In this document: positions 1 through 7,664 of the stretch, in pieces
Layout: each line of letters begins with the position of its first letter
Numbering within the stretch: the first letter of the stretch is position 1
Source: Caulobacter vibrioides
GTDB lineage: Bacteria > Pseudomonadota > Alphaproteobacteria > Caulobacterales > Caulobacteraceae
NCBI GenBank assembly: GCA_001449105.1
Contig: LNIY01000002.1
Coordinates: 1-64,000 of the forward strand
Length of the DNA: 64,000 nt
Direction: 5' to 3'
Position numbers and translations under genes: made by a program
Notes under the pieces: generated by a model
Told to the model about the DNA's origin: nothing
What the model saw: only the letters and a program-made list of their open reading frames with translations
The model's database searches: none

Positions 1-117
1 GACCCCGACCACGCCCCGTCGGACGGCCCCAACATGGTGCCGCTGAGCCAGTTCGAGGGCCTCGTGGCCGAACTGCTCGAGTTCGACGCCCTGGCCAAGC
101 GCAAGCTGGCGGCTTGA
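1..117 (+). CDS. kdsA: 3-deoxy-8-phosphooctulonate synthase, C-terminal end (partial)
   Basis: Only the last 38 codons are present; the gene begins outside the window. The visible tail carries the run APSDGPNMVPL, which is typical of the C-terminus of alphaproteobacterial KdsA, the cytoplasmic enzyme that condenses arabinose 5-phosphate with phosphoenolpyruvate to make KDO 8-phosphate for LPS. It ends in a short basic helix (ALAKRKLAA). The next gene, hldD, also serves LPS inner-core sugar synthesis, which supports the call. Because only the tail is visible this rests on motif memory, not on full domain evidence. Confidence 0.7.
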   Translation, partial: DPDHAPSDGPNMVPLSQFEGLVAELLEFDALAKRKLAA

Positions 118-124
118 TCCTGCT

Positions 125-258
125 TCACCTCTCCCATGGGGAGAGGGAGGGGCCCGCCGCGTAGCGGTGGGAGGGTGAGGGGGTAAACCCTCACTGGTTA
201 AACCCCTCATCCTCCCACGCCTGCGGCGCGGGCCCCTCCTTCTCCCTCTGGGAGAAGG
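125..258. repeat. Intergenic inverted repeat, long hairpin
   Basis: Two arms with about 50 bases of imperfect complementarity (roughly 134-183 and 201-258) flank a short centre near 184-200. The left arm carries GGAGAGGGAGGGGCCCGCC and the right arm its near complement. The sequence has no coding potential and lies between kdsA and hldD. It has the look of the dispersed palindromic units common between genes in Caulobacter and relatives. It could act as a transcript-end hairpin; no T-run follows. Confidence 0.6.
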
Positions 259-300
259 TGGTGGGGTTGCCCCCGCATCCCCCTGTGCCATAACCCGCCC

Positions 301-1302
301 ATGTCCAGACGCATCGTTCTCGTCACCGGCGGCGCCGGGTTCATCGGCTCCAACATCGTCGCGAAGCTCTGTGAGGATCCGGCGCTCGACGTCGTGGTCT
401 GCGACTGGCTGGGCCAGGCCGCCGAGGGCAAGTGGCGCAACATCGCCAAGCACCCGATCGCCGACTTCGTCGCGCCCGAGCAACTGTTCGACTGGCTGGC
501 CGTGCGCGGCGACGAGGTCGAGCTGGTCATCCATATGGGCGCGATCTCCTCGACGACGGAGCCGGACGCCGACCTGATCGTGCAGTCCAACTTCGTGCTG
601 TCGCGCGACCTCTGGCGGTGGTGCGCCAGGAACCAGACCCGCCTGATCTACGCCTCGTCGGCCGCCACCTACGGCGACGGCACGCAGGGCTTCGACGGCA
701 AGGACGACATCGACACCCTGATGGGTCTGCGCCCGTTGAACGCCTACGGCTGGTCCAAGGCGCTGTTCGACGTCTTCGCCGTGCGCGAGGCGGCCCGCGG
801 CCATGCCCCGCCGCAGTGGGTGGGCCTGAAGTTCTTCAACGTCTACGGCCCCAACGAGGACCACAAGGGCGGCATGAAGTCGGTGGTCTGCCAGATCTGG
901 CCGAAGATCCAGGCGGGGGAAGGCGTGCGCCTGTTCAAGTCGCACCATCCTGACTACGAGGACGGCGGCCAGCTGCGCGACTTCGTCTATGTGCGCGACG
1001 TGGCCGACGTCATCGCCTGGCTGGCCAAGAGCCCGCACGTCAACGGCGTCTACAATCTGGGTTCGGGCAAGGCCCGTTCGTTCAAGGACCTGGCCGAGGC
1101 GACGTTCAGCGCCATCGCCCGTGAGCCCGAGATCACCTATTTCGACATGCCCGAAGTGCTGCAGGGCAAGTACCAGTACTTCACGCAGGCCGACATGAGC
1201 CGTCTGCGCGCCGCCGGCTACAACGCGCCGATGACCTCGCTGGAGGACGGCGTGGCCGACTATGTGGCAGGCTTTCTGAACACGGACGATCCCTACCGCT
1301 GA
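301..1302 (+). CDS. hldD: ADP-L-glycero-D-manno-heptose 6-epimerase
   Basis: This is an extended short-chain dehydrogenase of 333 residues, the usual length for HldD. It epimerises ADP-D-glycero-D-manno-heptose to the L-glycero form, the donor for the heptose of the LPS inner core. Visible features are an N-terminal Rossmann dinucleotide loop (TGGAGFIGSNI, residues about 8-18), the SSAATYG serine strand, and the catalytic YGWSK pair at Tyr149/Lys153. The substrate region has GLKFFNVYGPNE. It follows kdsA, so the two form an LPS-sugar cluster. The ATG opens directly after the intergenic repeat. A plain NAD-dependent epimerase is the only serious alternative. Confidence 0.93.
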   Translation: MSRRIVLVTGGAGFIGSNIVAKLCEDPALDVVVCDWLGQAAEGKWRNIAKHPIADFVAPEQLFDWLAVRGDEVELVIHMGAISSTTEPDADLIVQSNFVLSRDLWRWCARNQTRLIYASSAATYGDGTQGFDGKDDIDTLMGLRPLNAYGWSKALFDVFAVREAARGHAPPQWVGLKFFNVYGPNEDHKGGMKSVVCQIWPKIQAGEGVRLFKSHHPDYEDGGQLRDFVYVRDVADVIAWLAKSPHVNGVYNLGSGKARSFKDLAEATFSAIAREPEITYFDMPEVLQGKYQYFTQADMSRLRAAGYNAPMTSLEDGVADYVAGFLNTDDPYR

Positions 1303-1313
1303 CGAGGCCCGCC

Positions 1314-2552
1314 ATGTCCGCCGATCCCGCCGTCGTCGATACCGATTGCTGCGTCGTCGGCGGTGGTCCGGCGGGGATGATGGTCGGCCTGCTGCTGGCC
1401 CGGGCCGGAGTCCGCGTCGTCGTGCTGGAGAAGCACGGCGACTTCCTGCGCGATTTCAGGGGCGACACCGTCCATCCCTCGACCTTGCAGGCCATGGCCG
1501 ATCTGGGCCTGCTCGACGACTTCCTGAAGCTGCCGCACACCGAGGTCAGGTCGCTTTCGGCGCAGATCGGCGACGAGACCATCCACCTAGCCGACTTTCA
1601 CGGCCTGAAGACCGCCGCGCCGTTCGTCGCCCTGATGCCGCAGTGGGACTTCCTCGACTTCCTGGCGGACGCCGCGCGGCGCTATCCCACTTTCGACCTG
1701 CGGATGAACGCCCGCGCCGAAGGCGTGATCGAGCATGACGGCCGCGTGGCCGGTGTCCGCGCTGCGACCCCCGATGGTTCGCTGGAGGTCCGCGCGCGCC
1801 TTGTGATCGCCGCCGATGGTCGTCGCTCGCTGCAGCGCGACGCCGCGGCCCTGCCGGTGGAGGACCTGGGCGCGCCGATGGACGTCCTGTGGATGCGGCT
1901 CTCGCGCAAGCCGACCGACGATCCGGAGGCGCCGCTGGGTCGCGCCAGCGCCGGGCGGATGTTCGTGACCATCCCGCGCGAGGGCTATTATCAGTGCGGC
2001 TATGTCGCGTCGAAGGGAAGCTTCGACGCCATCAGGGCCGCGGGGATCGAAGCCTTTCGTCGGCAGGTCGCCCAGGCCGCGCCCGCCGTCGCCGACCGCG
2101 TCGACGAGTTGAAGAGCTTCGGCGACATCCATCTGCTGACCGTCGCCGTCGACCGCCTGACGCGGTGGTCGAAGCCCGGCCTGCTGTGCATCGGCGACGC
2201 CGCCCACGCCATGTCGCCGGTCGGCGGGGTGGGCGTCAATCTCGCCGTTCAGGACGCCGTCGCGGCCGCCAACATCCTGCACGACGCCTTCGGGCTCGAA
2301 GACGCCGCGCTCGACGAGCGGGCCCTGGCGGTGCAGCGCCGCCGCCTGCCGCCGACGAAGGCCATGCAGTCGTTGCAGCTGCTGATCCAGAACCGCCTGA
2401 TCGGCGCGGCGCTCAGCGGTCGGCCGCTGAAGGCGCCGGCCGTGATGAAGCTCTTCGAGCGCTTTCCGCGCCTGCGCCGCATCCCCGCCAGAGTGCTCGG
2501 CCTCGGCTTCCGCCTGGAGCGCGTGACCTCGCCCGACGCCTTCTCCGGTTGA
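1314..2552 (+). CDS. FAD-dependent monooxygenase (UbiH/PheA-TfdB type)
   Basis: A 412-residue single-component flavoprotein hydroxylase. The N-terminus has the GxGxxG-type FAD loop (VGGGPAGMMVGLLLA, residues about 14-29) ending in an acidic residue that binds ribose. The second FAD motif is CIGDAAHAMSPVGGVGVNLAVQDA near residue 285-310, and a middle AADGRRS segment matches the DG motif. Such enzymes hydroxylate aromatic rings using NAD(P)H and oxygen; the substrate here cannot be told. It starts 11 bases after hldD, so it is probably co-transcribed, but no functional tie to LPS is evident. Confidence 0.85.
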   Translation: MSADPAVVDTDCCVVGGGPAGMMVGLLLARAGVRVVVLEKHGDFLRDFRGDTVHPSTLQAMADLGLLDDFLKLPHTEVRSLSAQIGDETIHLADFHGLKTAAPFVALMPQWDFLDFLADAARRYPTFDLRMNARAEGVIEHDGRVAGVRAATPDGSLEVRARLVIAADGRRSLQRDAAALPVEDLGAPMDVLWMRLSRKPTDDPEAPLGRASAGRMFVTIPREGYYQCGYVASKGSFDAIRAAGIEAFRRQVAQAAPAVADRVDELKSFGDIHLLTVAVDRLTRWSKPGLLCIGDAAHAMSPVGGVGVNLAVQDAVAAANILHDAFGLEDAALDERALAVQRRRLPPTKAMQSLQLLIQNRLIGAALSGRPLKAPAVMKLFERFPRLRRIPARVLGLGFRLERVTSPDAFSG

Positions 2553-2652
2553 CCAAGGGGCACGCTTGCGAACGCTTGCCGCGCGCGTAACCTGAACCTC
2601 GATAAGTCGCCGGCCGACATGTGCGGACCAGGCGTCGGTCAGGGAGTGGAAC

Positions 2653-4131
2653 ATGGTCGGCATCGCCGCCTGGGGCGCCTATGCGCCGCGTCTTCGCCTC
2701 AGCCGCAAGGCCGTCGTCGCCGCCAACGCCTGGGTCGCGCCGGGCCTGGCCGGCAAGGCCAAGGGCGAGCGCTCGATGGCCAACTGGGACGAGGACGCCC
2801 TGACCATGGCCGTCGAGGCGGCCCGCGACGCGCTGGGTCCTGAGGACGAGGGCAGGGCGGCCGTGAACGCCGCGATCTTCGCCTCGACGACGGCGCCCTT
2901 CGCCGACCGCCAGAACGCCGGCATCCTGGCCGCCGCCCTGACGCTGGCGCCATCGATCGCTTCGGCCGACGTCACAGGCTCGCAGCGCTGCGGCCTCACG
3001 GCCCTGGGCCAGGCGCTGGACGCCGCCGCCTCGGGCAAGCGCGTGCTGGTCGCCGCCGGCGAGCATCGCCGGGCCCGCGCGGCCTCGCCCCAGGAACTGG
3101 ACTTCGGCGACGCCGCCGCCGCCTTCGTGGTCTCGCCCGACGGCTCAGCCGCCGAGTTCCTGGGCCGGGGCACGGTCACCGACGACTTCGTCGACCACTT
3201 CCGGGGCGCGGACGCGCAGTTCGACTACGCCTGGGAAGAGCGCTGGATCCGCGACGAGGGCATCGTCAAGCTGGTGCCGCCGGCCGTTCGCGCGGCGCTG
3301 GACGCAGCGGGGCTCGACGCGGCCCGGGTCGACCACTTCTGCTTCCCGTCGGTGTTCGCCGGCATGGGGGCGACTCTCGCCAAGGGGCTTGGCATCCGTC
3401 CCGAAGCGGTTCGCGACACGCTCGGCGCCCAGCTCGGCGAGGCCGGCGCCGCCCACGGTCCGCTGCTGCTGGCCCACGCGCTGGAGGAGGCGCTGCCGGG
3501 CCAGATCGTGCTGGTCGCCCAGTTCGGGCAGGGCGCCGAGGCCCTGGTGTTCCGCGTGGGCGATGGCGCCGTTCGCCCCGCGCGCGGCGTCGCCGGATCG
3601 CTCGCCGACCGCCAGGAAGAGACCAACTACCTGAAGTTCCTGGTCTTCAATGACCTGGTCGAATGGGACCGGGGCATGCGGGCCGAGAAGGACAACAAGA
3701 CGGCCCTGACCACCCTCTATCGCAACCGTGACCAGATCCTGGGCCTGGTCGGCGGCCGCTGCCGCGAGACCGGCGTCGTGCAGTTCCCGCGCACCCGCAT
3801 CTCCGTGGCTCCCAACAATCCGGCCGTCGACACCCAGGAGCCCTACCGCTTCGCCGAGCGCGCCGCCCACGTGCTGACCTATTCGGCCGACTACCTGACC
3901 TTTTCGATGAGCCCGCCCAACCACTACGGCATGATCGTCTTCGAGGGCGGCGGGCGGATCATGCTCGACATCACCGACGTGACGCCCGGCGAGGTCGAGA
4001 CCGGCCTGCCGGTGAAGATGGTCTTCCGCATCAAGGACCGCGACGAGAAGCGGGGCTTCGTGCGCTACTTCTGGAAGGCCGCGCCCGATCGCGCGGCGCT
4101 GGCGGCCGTCAACGCCCAGGCGGCGGAGTAG
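2653..4131 (+). CDS. HMG-CoA synthase-like thiolase-fold protein fused to a DUF35 OB domain
   Basis: A 492-residue fusion. Residues about 1-310 match the HMG-CoA synthase/KAS III thiolase fold, with a candidate nucleophile Cys113 in the context SQRCGLTAL. Residues about 320-490 match the DUF35 rubredoxin-like and OB-fold partner: a degenerate zinc knuckle around GGRCRETG, with only one obvious cysteine, then an OB barrel ending near DEKRGFVRYF. In archaea and in steroid degraders DUF35 proteins partner separate thiolases and thiolase-like aldolases; here the two are one chain. A stand-alone thiolase lies just downstream. A strong ribosome site (agggag) precedes the ATG. The substrate is unknown. 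Confidence 0.8.
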   Translation: MVGIAAWGAYAPRLRLSRKAVVAANAWVAPGLAGKAKGERSMANWDEDALTMAVEAARDALGPEDEGRAAVNAAIFASTTAPFADRQNAGILAAALTLAPSIASADVTGSQRCGLTALGQALDAAASGKRVLVAAGEHRRARAASPQELDFGDAAAAFVVSPDGSAAEFLGRGTVTDDFVDHFRGADAQFDYAWEERWIRDEGIVKLVPPAVRAALDAAGLDAARVDHFCFPSVFAGMGATLAKGLGIRPEAVRDTLGAQLGEAGAAHGPLLLAHALEEALPGQIVLVAQFGQGAEALVFRVGDGAVRPARGVAGSLADRQEETNYLKFLVFNDLVEWDRGMRAEKDNKTALTTLYRNRDQILGLVGGRCRETGVVQFPRTRISVAPNNPAVDTQEPYRFAERAAHVLTYSADYLTFSMSPPNHYGMIVFEGGGRIMLDITDVTPGEVETGLPVKMVFRIKDRDEKRGFVRYFWKAAPDRAALAAVNAQAAE

Positions 4132-4138
4132 GGCGGTG

Positions 4139-4525
4139 TCAGATCGCCCGCGCGATGTCGGTGGCGGCGAAGTCCTCGCCCTTGAACAGCAGCGGCAGAC
4201 CCCGCGCCTTGGCCAGGGCGTAGGCGAAGCAGTCGCCGAAGTTCAGGCCATGGGCGCCGCGTCCGTAGTCGCGATAGGCATTTCGGGCCAGCGCGAGCAG
4301 CGGCTCGTCGAAGGCGACGACGGTCAGGTTCAGGTCGGCGACCAGGGCTTCGAAGTCCGCCGCCTTCTCCGCTCCGAAGCGACGATGGACGACGATATAG
4401 GCCTCGAGTCTCGTCGGGGCGGCGACCAGTGGCTTTTCCGCCCGGATGATTGCCTGGAGGAAGGCTTCTCCCTCGGGCTCCCTCTGGAAAATCGCGATCA
4501 GGGCCGAGGTGTCGACGACGATCAC
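4139..4525 (-). CDS. vapC: VapC-family PIN-domain toxin ribonuclease
   Basis: A PIN-domain protein of 128 residues, the normal VapC length. The acidic metal-binding residues are in place: Asp5 (VVDTSALIAIF), Glu41 (RLEAYIV), Asp98 (NFGDCFAYALA) and an acidic residue at Asp118. The family cleaves tRNA or rRNA when not bound by its antitoxin. Its ATG overlaps the end of the upstream vapB by 4 bases (ATGA), so the two are translationally coupled. It converges on the HMG-CoA-synthase-like gene with only 7 bases between stops. The active site looks intact. Confidence 0.9.
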   Translation of the reverse strand: MIVVDTSALIAIFQREPEGEAFLQAIIRAEKPLVAAPTRLEAYIVVHRRFGAEKAADFEALVADLNLTVVAFDEPLLALARNAYRDYGRGAHGLNFGDCFAYALAKARGLPLLFKGEDFAATDIARAI

Positions 4526-4776
4526 TTCGGCAGGCCGTCGGCGTCGTACAGCAGCTCTTCGTCAGAGCCTTCGCGCAGCACGGGCGTTTCGGCGACGCGA
4601 TCCTGGATCGCGCGGATGCGGGCCAACCGCGCCTCCAGATCGTCGGCCCTGCCGGGCGTGCGATCCAGTCGCTCACGCAGGGCGACGACGACAGCCTCGG
4701 TCAGGGTTTCACCTGTCCGTTCAACCAGTTCGCGGGCCAATCGGTCGGCCTCGGCGTTGCGGATATAGAGGCTCAT
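4522..4776 (-). CDS. vapB: VapB-type antitoxin (Rv0623-like)
   Basis: An 84-residue protein beginning MSLYIRNAEADRLARELVERTG, the ribbon-helix-helix-like start of the Rv0623 VapB family, followed by an acidic C-terminal half (DDLEAR...DEELLYDADGLPK) of the kind that wraps the toxin. The frame stays open further upstream, but this ATG is preferred because it begins the family domain, has a GGAG ribosome site 4-5 bases before it and lies next to a palindromic operator. VapB normally neutralises VapC and represses the pair. Confidence 0.85.
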   Translation of the reverse strand: MSLYIRNAEADRLARELVERTGETLTEAVVVALRERLDRTPGRADDLEARLARIRAIQDRVAETPVLREGSDEELLYDADGLPK

Positions 4777-4782
4777 GGCTCC

Positions 4783-4790
4783 GTATATAC
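4783..4790. promoter_or_regulatory. Candidate VapBC operator palindrome GTATATAC
   Basis: A perfect 8-base palindrome 6 bases upstream of the vapB ATG, inside the 58-base gap to the divergent thiolase gene. Short GTATATAC-like palindromes are typical binding sites of VapB/FitA-type antitoxins, so autorepression is the likely role. The assignment is by position and symmetry only. Confidence 0.45.
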
Positions 4791-4834
4791 ACCCGATCAA
4801 TACGCCCGAGAAGGCGAGCTGAAGGAGACCCCTC

Positions 4835-6037
4835 ATGGCCAGCGGCATCCGCGACAAGGTCGCCATCCTCGGCATGGGCTGCAGCAAGTTCGGCGAGCGC
4901 TGGGACGCCGGTCCCGACGATCTGATGGTCGAGGCCTATGTCGAGGCGATGAGCGATGCGGGCATCGAAGCCAGCCAGCTCGACGCGGCCTGGTTCTCGA
5001 CCCACATCGACGAGATCGGCACGGGCAAGGGCGGCACGCCGCTGTCGATCGCCCTGCGCCTGCCCAACATCGCCGTCACGCGGGTTGAGAACTTCTGCGC
5101 CTCGGGCTCGGAGGCCTTCCGTGGCGCGGTCTACGCCGTGGCCGCCGGCGCGGCCGATATCGCACTGGCGGTGGGCGTCGAGAAGCTGAAGGACACCGGC
5201 TATGGCGGCCTGCCGTTCGGCGCGCCTGGCACGCTGGCGCCGCAGGTCATGCCCAACGGCTCGGCTCCCGGCAATTTCGCCCAGCTGGCCAGCGCCTACC
5301 GCGCCAAGCACGGGGTCTCCAAGGAGGACCTCAAGCGCGCCATCGCCCACGTCTCGGTCAAGAGCCACGCCAACGGCGCCAAGAACCCCAAGGCCCACCT
5401 GCGCAAGCCCATCACCGAGGAACAGGCGCTCAGGGCTCCGATCATCGCCGAGCCGCTGGGCCTGTTCGACTGCTGCGGGGTGTCCGACGGCGCGGCCGCG
5501 GCCATCGTCACCACGCCCGAGATCGCCCGCGCGCTGGGCAAGCATGATCTCGTCACGGTCAAGGCGCTGCAGCTGTCGGTCTCCAACGGCTACGAGAGCC
5601 AGTACAACGGCTGGGACGGCAGCCACTTCCACACCGCCCGCATCGCCGCGGGCAAGGCCTACAAGGAGGCCGGCATCGAGCGCCCGCGCGAGCAGATTTC
5701 GATGATGGAGGTGCACGACTGCTTCTCGGTGACCGAGCTGGTCACCATGGAGGACCTGTTCATCTCGGCCGAGGGGCGGGGCTGGCGCGACGTGCTCGAC
5801 GGCTTCTACGACGCCGACGGCGCCTTGCCGTGCCAGATCGACGGCGGCCTGAAGTGCTTCGGCCACCCGATCGGCGCCTCGGGGCTGCGCATGCTCTACG
5901 AGATGTACCTGCAACTGCAGGGCAGGGCCGGCGAGCGGCAGCTGCGCGATCCGGTGCTGGGCATGACCCACAATCTCGGAGGGGCCCCGGCCAGCAATGT
6001 CTGCTCGGTGGCCATCATCGGGCGGGAAGGGGCGTAG
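4835..6037 (+). CDS. Thiolase family protein (SCP-x/acetyl-CoA acetyltransferase type)
   Basis: A 400-residue thiolase-fold enzyme. The N-terminal nucleophile loop is VENFCASGSEAF with Cys88, and the C-terminal half has the HDCFSVTE and CFGHPIGASG motifs that carry the catalytic histidines. This layout matches the SCP-x-like thiolases rather than the classical FadA/PhaA type, so thiolytic cleavage of an unusual or branched acyl-CoA is plausible. A strong GAAGGAG site precedes the ATG. Together with the HMG-CoA-synthase/DUF35 fusion two genes upstream it forms a likely CoA-metabolism pair, now interrupted by vapBC on the other strand. Confidence 0.85.
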   Translation: MASGIRDKVAILGMGCSKFGERWDAGPDDLMVEAYVEAMSDAGIEASQLDAAWFSTHIDEIGTGKGGTPLSIALRLPNIAVTRVENFCASGSEAFRGAVYAVAAGAADIALAVGVEKLKDTGYGGLPFGAPGTLAPQVMPNGSAPGNFAQLASAYRAKHGVSKEDLKRAIAHVSVKSHANGAKNPKAHLRKPITEEQALRAPIIAEPLGLFDCCGVSDGAAAAIVTTPEIARALGKHDLVTVKALQLSVSNGYESQYNGWDGSHFHTARIAAGKAYKEAGIERPREQISMMEVHDCFSVTELVTMEDLFISAEGRGWRDVLDGFYDADGALPCQIDGGLKCFGHPIGASGLRMLYEMYLQLQGRAGERQLRDPVLGMTHNLGGAPASNVCSVAIIGREGA

Positions 6038-6069
6038 TGCGACGCCCCGACCTGGTGTAGTCGAGAGGC

Positions 6070-7209
6070 ATGTCGGGACGCTTCAAGGGCTTCAAGCGCT
6101 GGATCTTCGCGGGATGCGTCCTCGTGCTGGGGATCGTCCTGACGGCGGCGTTCTACTGGCGCTACGACATCCTGCGTACGACGCTGGATCCGAAGGTTCC
6201 TTTCCAGACCTACGACCCGCCGCCGGCCCCCAACTATGCCGATCCGGCCGCCTGGGCGCTGCTGCCGCGCGGAGCCACGGGCATGGACCGGGCCGCCGAC
6301 GTGTTCTTCGTCCACCCGACCACCTTCGACGGCGGCCGCGACTGGAACGCGCCCTACGACCAGCCCAAGGCCGGCCGCTATCTCAATCGTGTGGTTCTGC
6401 CCAACTACGCCGCGCCGTTCTCGCGGGTGGGGCGGATCTTCGCGCCGCACTACCGCCAGGCCAGCCTCTATACCTTCCTGACCCTGCGCGACGACGCCCG
6501 CGAGGCTCGCCGCTTCGCCTATGGCGACGTGCGCGAGGCCTTCCGCGCCTGGCGCGACCGCTACGACCAGGGCCGGCCGCTGGTGCTGGTCGGGGTGGAG
6601 CAGGGCGGCAGTCTGCTGGCCCGGCTGGTCGCCGAGGAGATCGCGCCCAACCCCGCGCTGAAGGACCGCCTGGCCGGCGTCTACCTGATCGAGACCGCCG
6701 TGCCCGCCGACGAGTATGGCCCGACCGCGTCCGTGCCCGCTTGCGTCCGCCGCGACGAGGCCGGCTGCATCGTGGCCTGGGCGTCGCTGACCGACGGCGA
6801 CTTCCAGAAAGCCCAGGAGTGGCTGGGCCGCTCGCTGACCTGGATGGGCGGCGACCAGCTGGAGAACCTCAACGGCCGCAAGCCGCTGTGTGTCAATCCC
6901 GTGCTCGGCGCCCAGACCGACGAGCGCGCGCAGGCCCGCCTGAACCTCGGCGCGGTCAACGCCACGGGCCTGGAGTGGGGCGCGCGCCCGGCGTTCCTGA
7001 AGCGTCAGGTCTGGGCCCAGTGCGAGAACGGCCTGCTGCACACCGGCCGCCCCAAGTCGGCCTCCCTGCGCGACACCGGCTCCTGGACCGACCGGCGCAA
7101 GGTCGACGGCTACAACCTGTTCTGGGCGGATATCGAAGCCGACGCGGCGGCCCGGGTGGCGGCGCTGGGCAAGCGCTCGCCGCCGGTAATCCGGGGAGCG
7201 GGGGCTTAG
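6070..7209 (+). CDS. DUF3089 protein, membrane-anchored, lacking the expected nucleophile
   Basis: A 379-residue protein with an N-terminal membrane segment (residues about 12-31) and then a DUF3089 alpha/beta-hydrolase-like domain. Family hallmarks include DVFFVHPTTFDGG and the phrase LVLVGVEQGGSLLARL. In most relatives the latter reads GHSQGG with a nucleophilic serine; here Glu177 sits at that place. Either the protein is no longer a hydrolase or another residue serves. It starts 32 bases after the thiolase and probably shares its transcript. It would face the periplasm. Confidence 0.72.
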   Translation: MSGRFKGFKRWIFAGCVLVLGIVLTAAFYWRYDILRTTLDPKVPFQTYDPPPAPNYADPAAWALLPRGATGMDRAADVFFVHPTTFDGGRDWNAPYDQPKAGRYLNRVVLPNYAAPFSRVGRIFAPHYRQASLYTFLTLRDDAREARRFAYGDVREAFRAWRDRYDQGRPLVLVGVEQGGSLLARLVAEEIAPNPALKDRLAGVYLIETAVPADEYGPTASVPACVRRDEAGCIVAWASLTDGDFQKAQEWLGRSLTWMGGDQLENLNGRKPLCVNPVLGAQTDERAQARLNLGAVNATGLEWGARPAFLKRQVWAQCENGLLHTGRPKSASLRDTGSWTDRRKVDGYNLFWADIEADAAARVAALGKRSPPVIRGAGA

Positions 7210-7224
7210 GAGCGCCGTCCCAGA

Positions 7225-7355
7225 TCCTCTCCCTGAAGGGGGAGGTCGCCCGAAGGGCCGGAGGGGGAAGTTCCTGATGAGATCAGCACATCCCCGACGC
7301 CAGCAATCACTTCCCCCTCAGTCGCTTCGCGACAGCTCCCCCTTCAGGGGGAGCA
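7225..7355. repeat. Intergenic inverted repeat in the DUF3089-lon gap
   Basis: Imperfect complementary arms at both ends (CTCCCTGAAGGGGGAGGT near 7229-7246 and AGCTCCCCCTTCAGGGGGAG near 7334-7353). Each arm is itself a hairpin around GAAGGG or CTTCAG, and GTCGCTTCGCGAC forms a third small hairpin inside. It resembles the unit before hldD in design but not in exact sequence. The remaining DNA up to the lon promoter shows no gene. Confidence 0.55.
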
Positions 7356-7516
7356 TCTTGGGGCGGAGGGGGTCTCTCAACGCCGCCGCCGCGCACGATC
7401 CTTCCACCCAGTCTCCAGCAGAGCCGCCGTTCCTGCCCCTTACGTCAACCGCCCAGCTTGCTTTCCTGCAGCTTCACCACCAATGCGCGACTTGTCGCCG
7501 CTGGAAGGCGAGCGCG

Positions 7517-7546
7517 CTTGAACACGGTCGCAAAAGGTCCACATAA
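7517..7546 (+). promoter_or_regulatory. Heat-shock (sigma-32-like) promoter for lon
   Basis: CTTGAA at 7517-7522, a 16-base gap, then CCACATAA at 7539-7546. This is close to the sigma-32 consensus CTTGAA and CCCCATnT. It sits about 120 bases before the lon start. Heat-shock control of lon is well known in proteobacteria, so the match is credible; the start site has not been shown here. Confidence 0.6.
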
Positions 7547-7664
7547 ATAACGACCATCCGCCCAGTCCCGGGCGGACGGACTGTACGACTCAGGCGCATC
7601 GTCTGAAGTGACGGCAGTCCGCATGGCGAGGCGCGAGGTTCACGCGCCGGCCGGGAGTGAAAAT

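Noticed and set aside
7277..7546. An 89-codon frame before lon
   Set aside because: It overlaps the inverted repeat and the lon promoter, has no ribosome site and its product is low-complexity.
7608..7664. An upstream in-frame extension of lon by 19 codons
   Set aside because: Not conserved in Lon; the ATG at 7665 has a GGGAG site and gives the known 799-residue length with Ser674.
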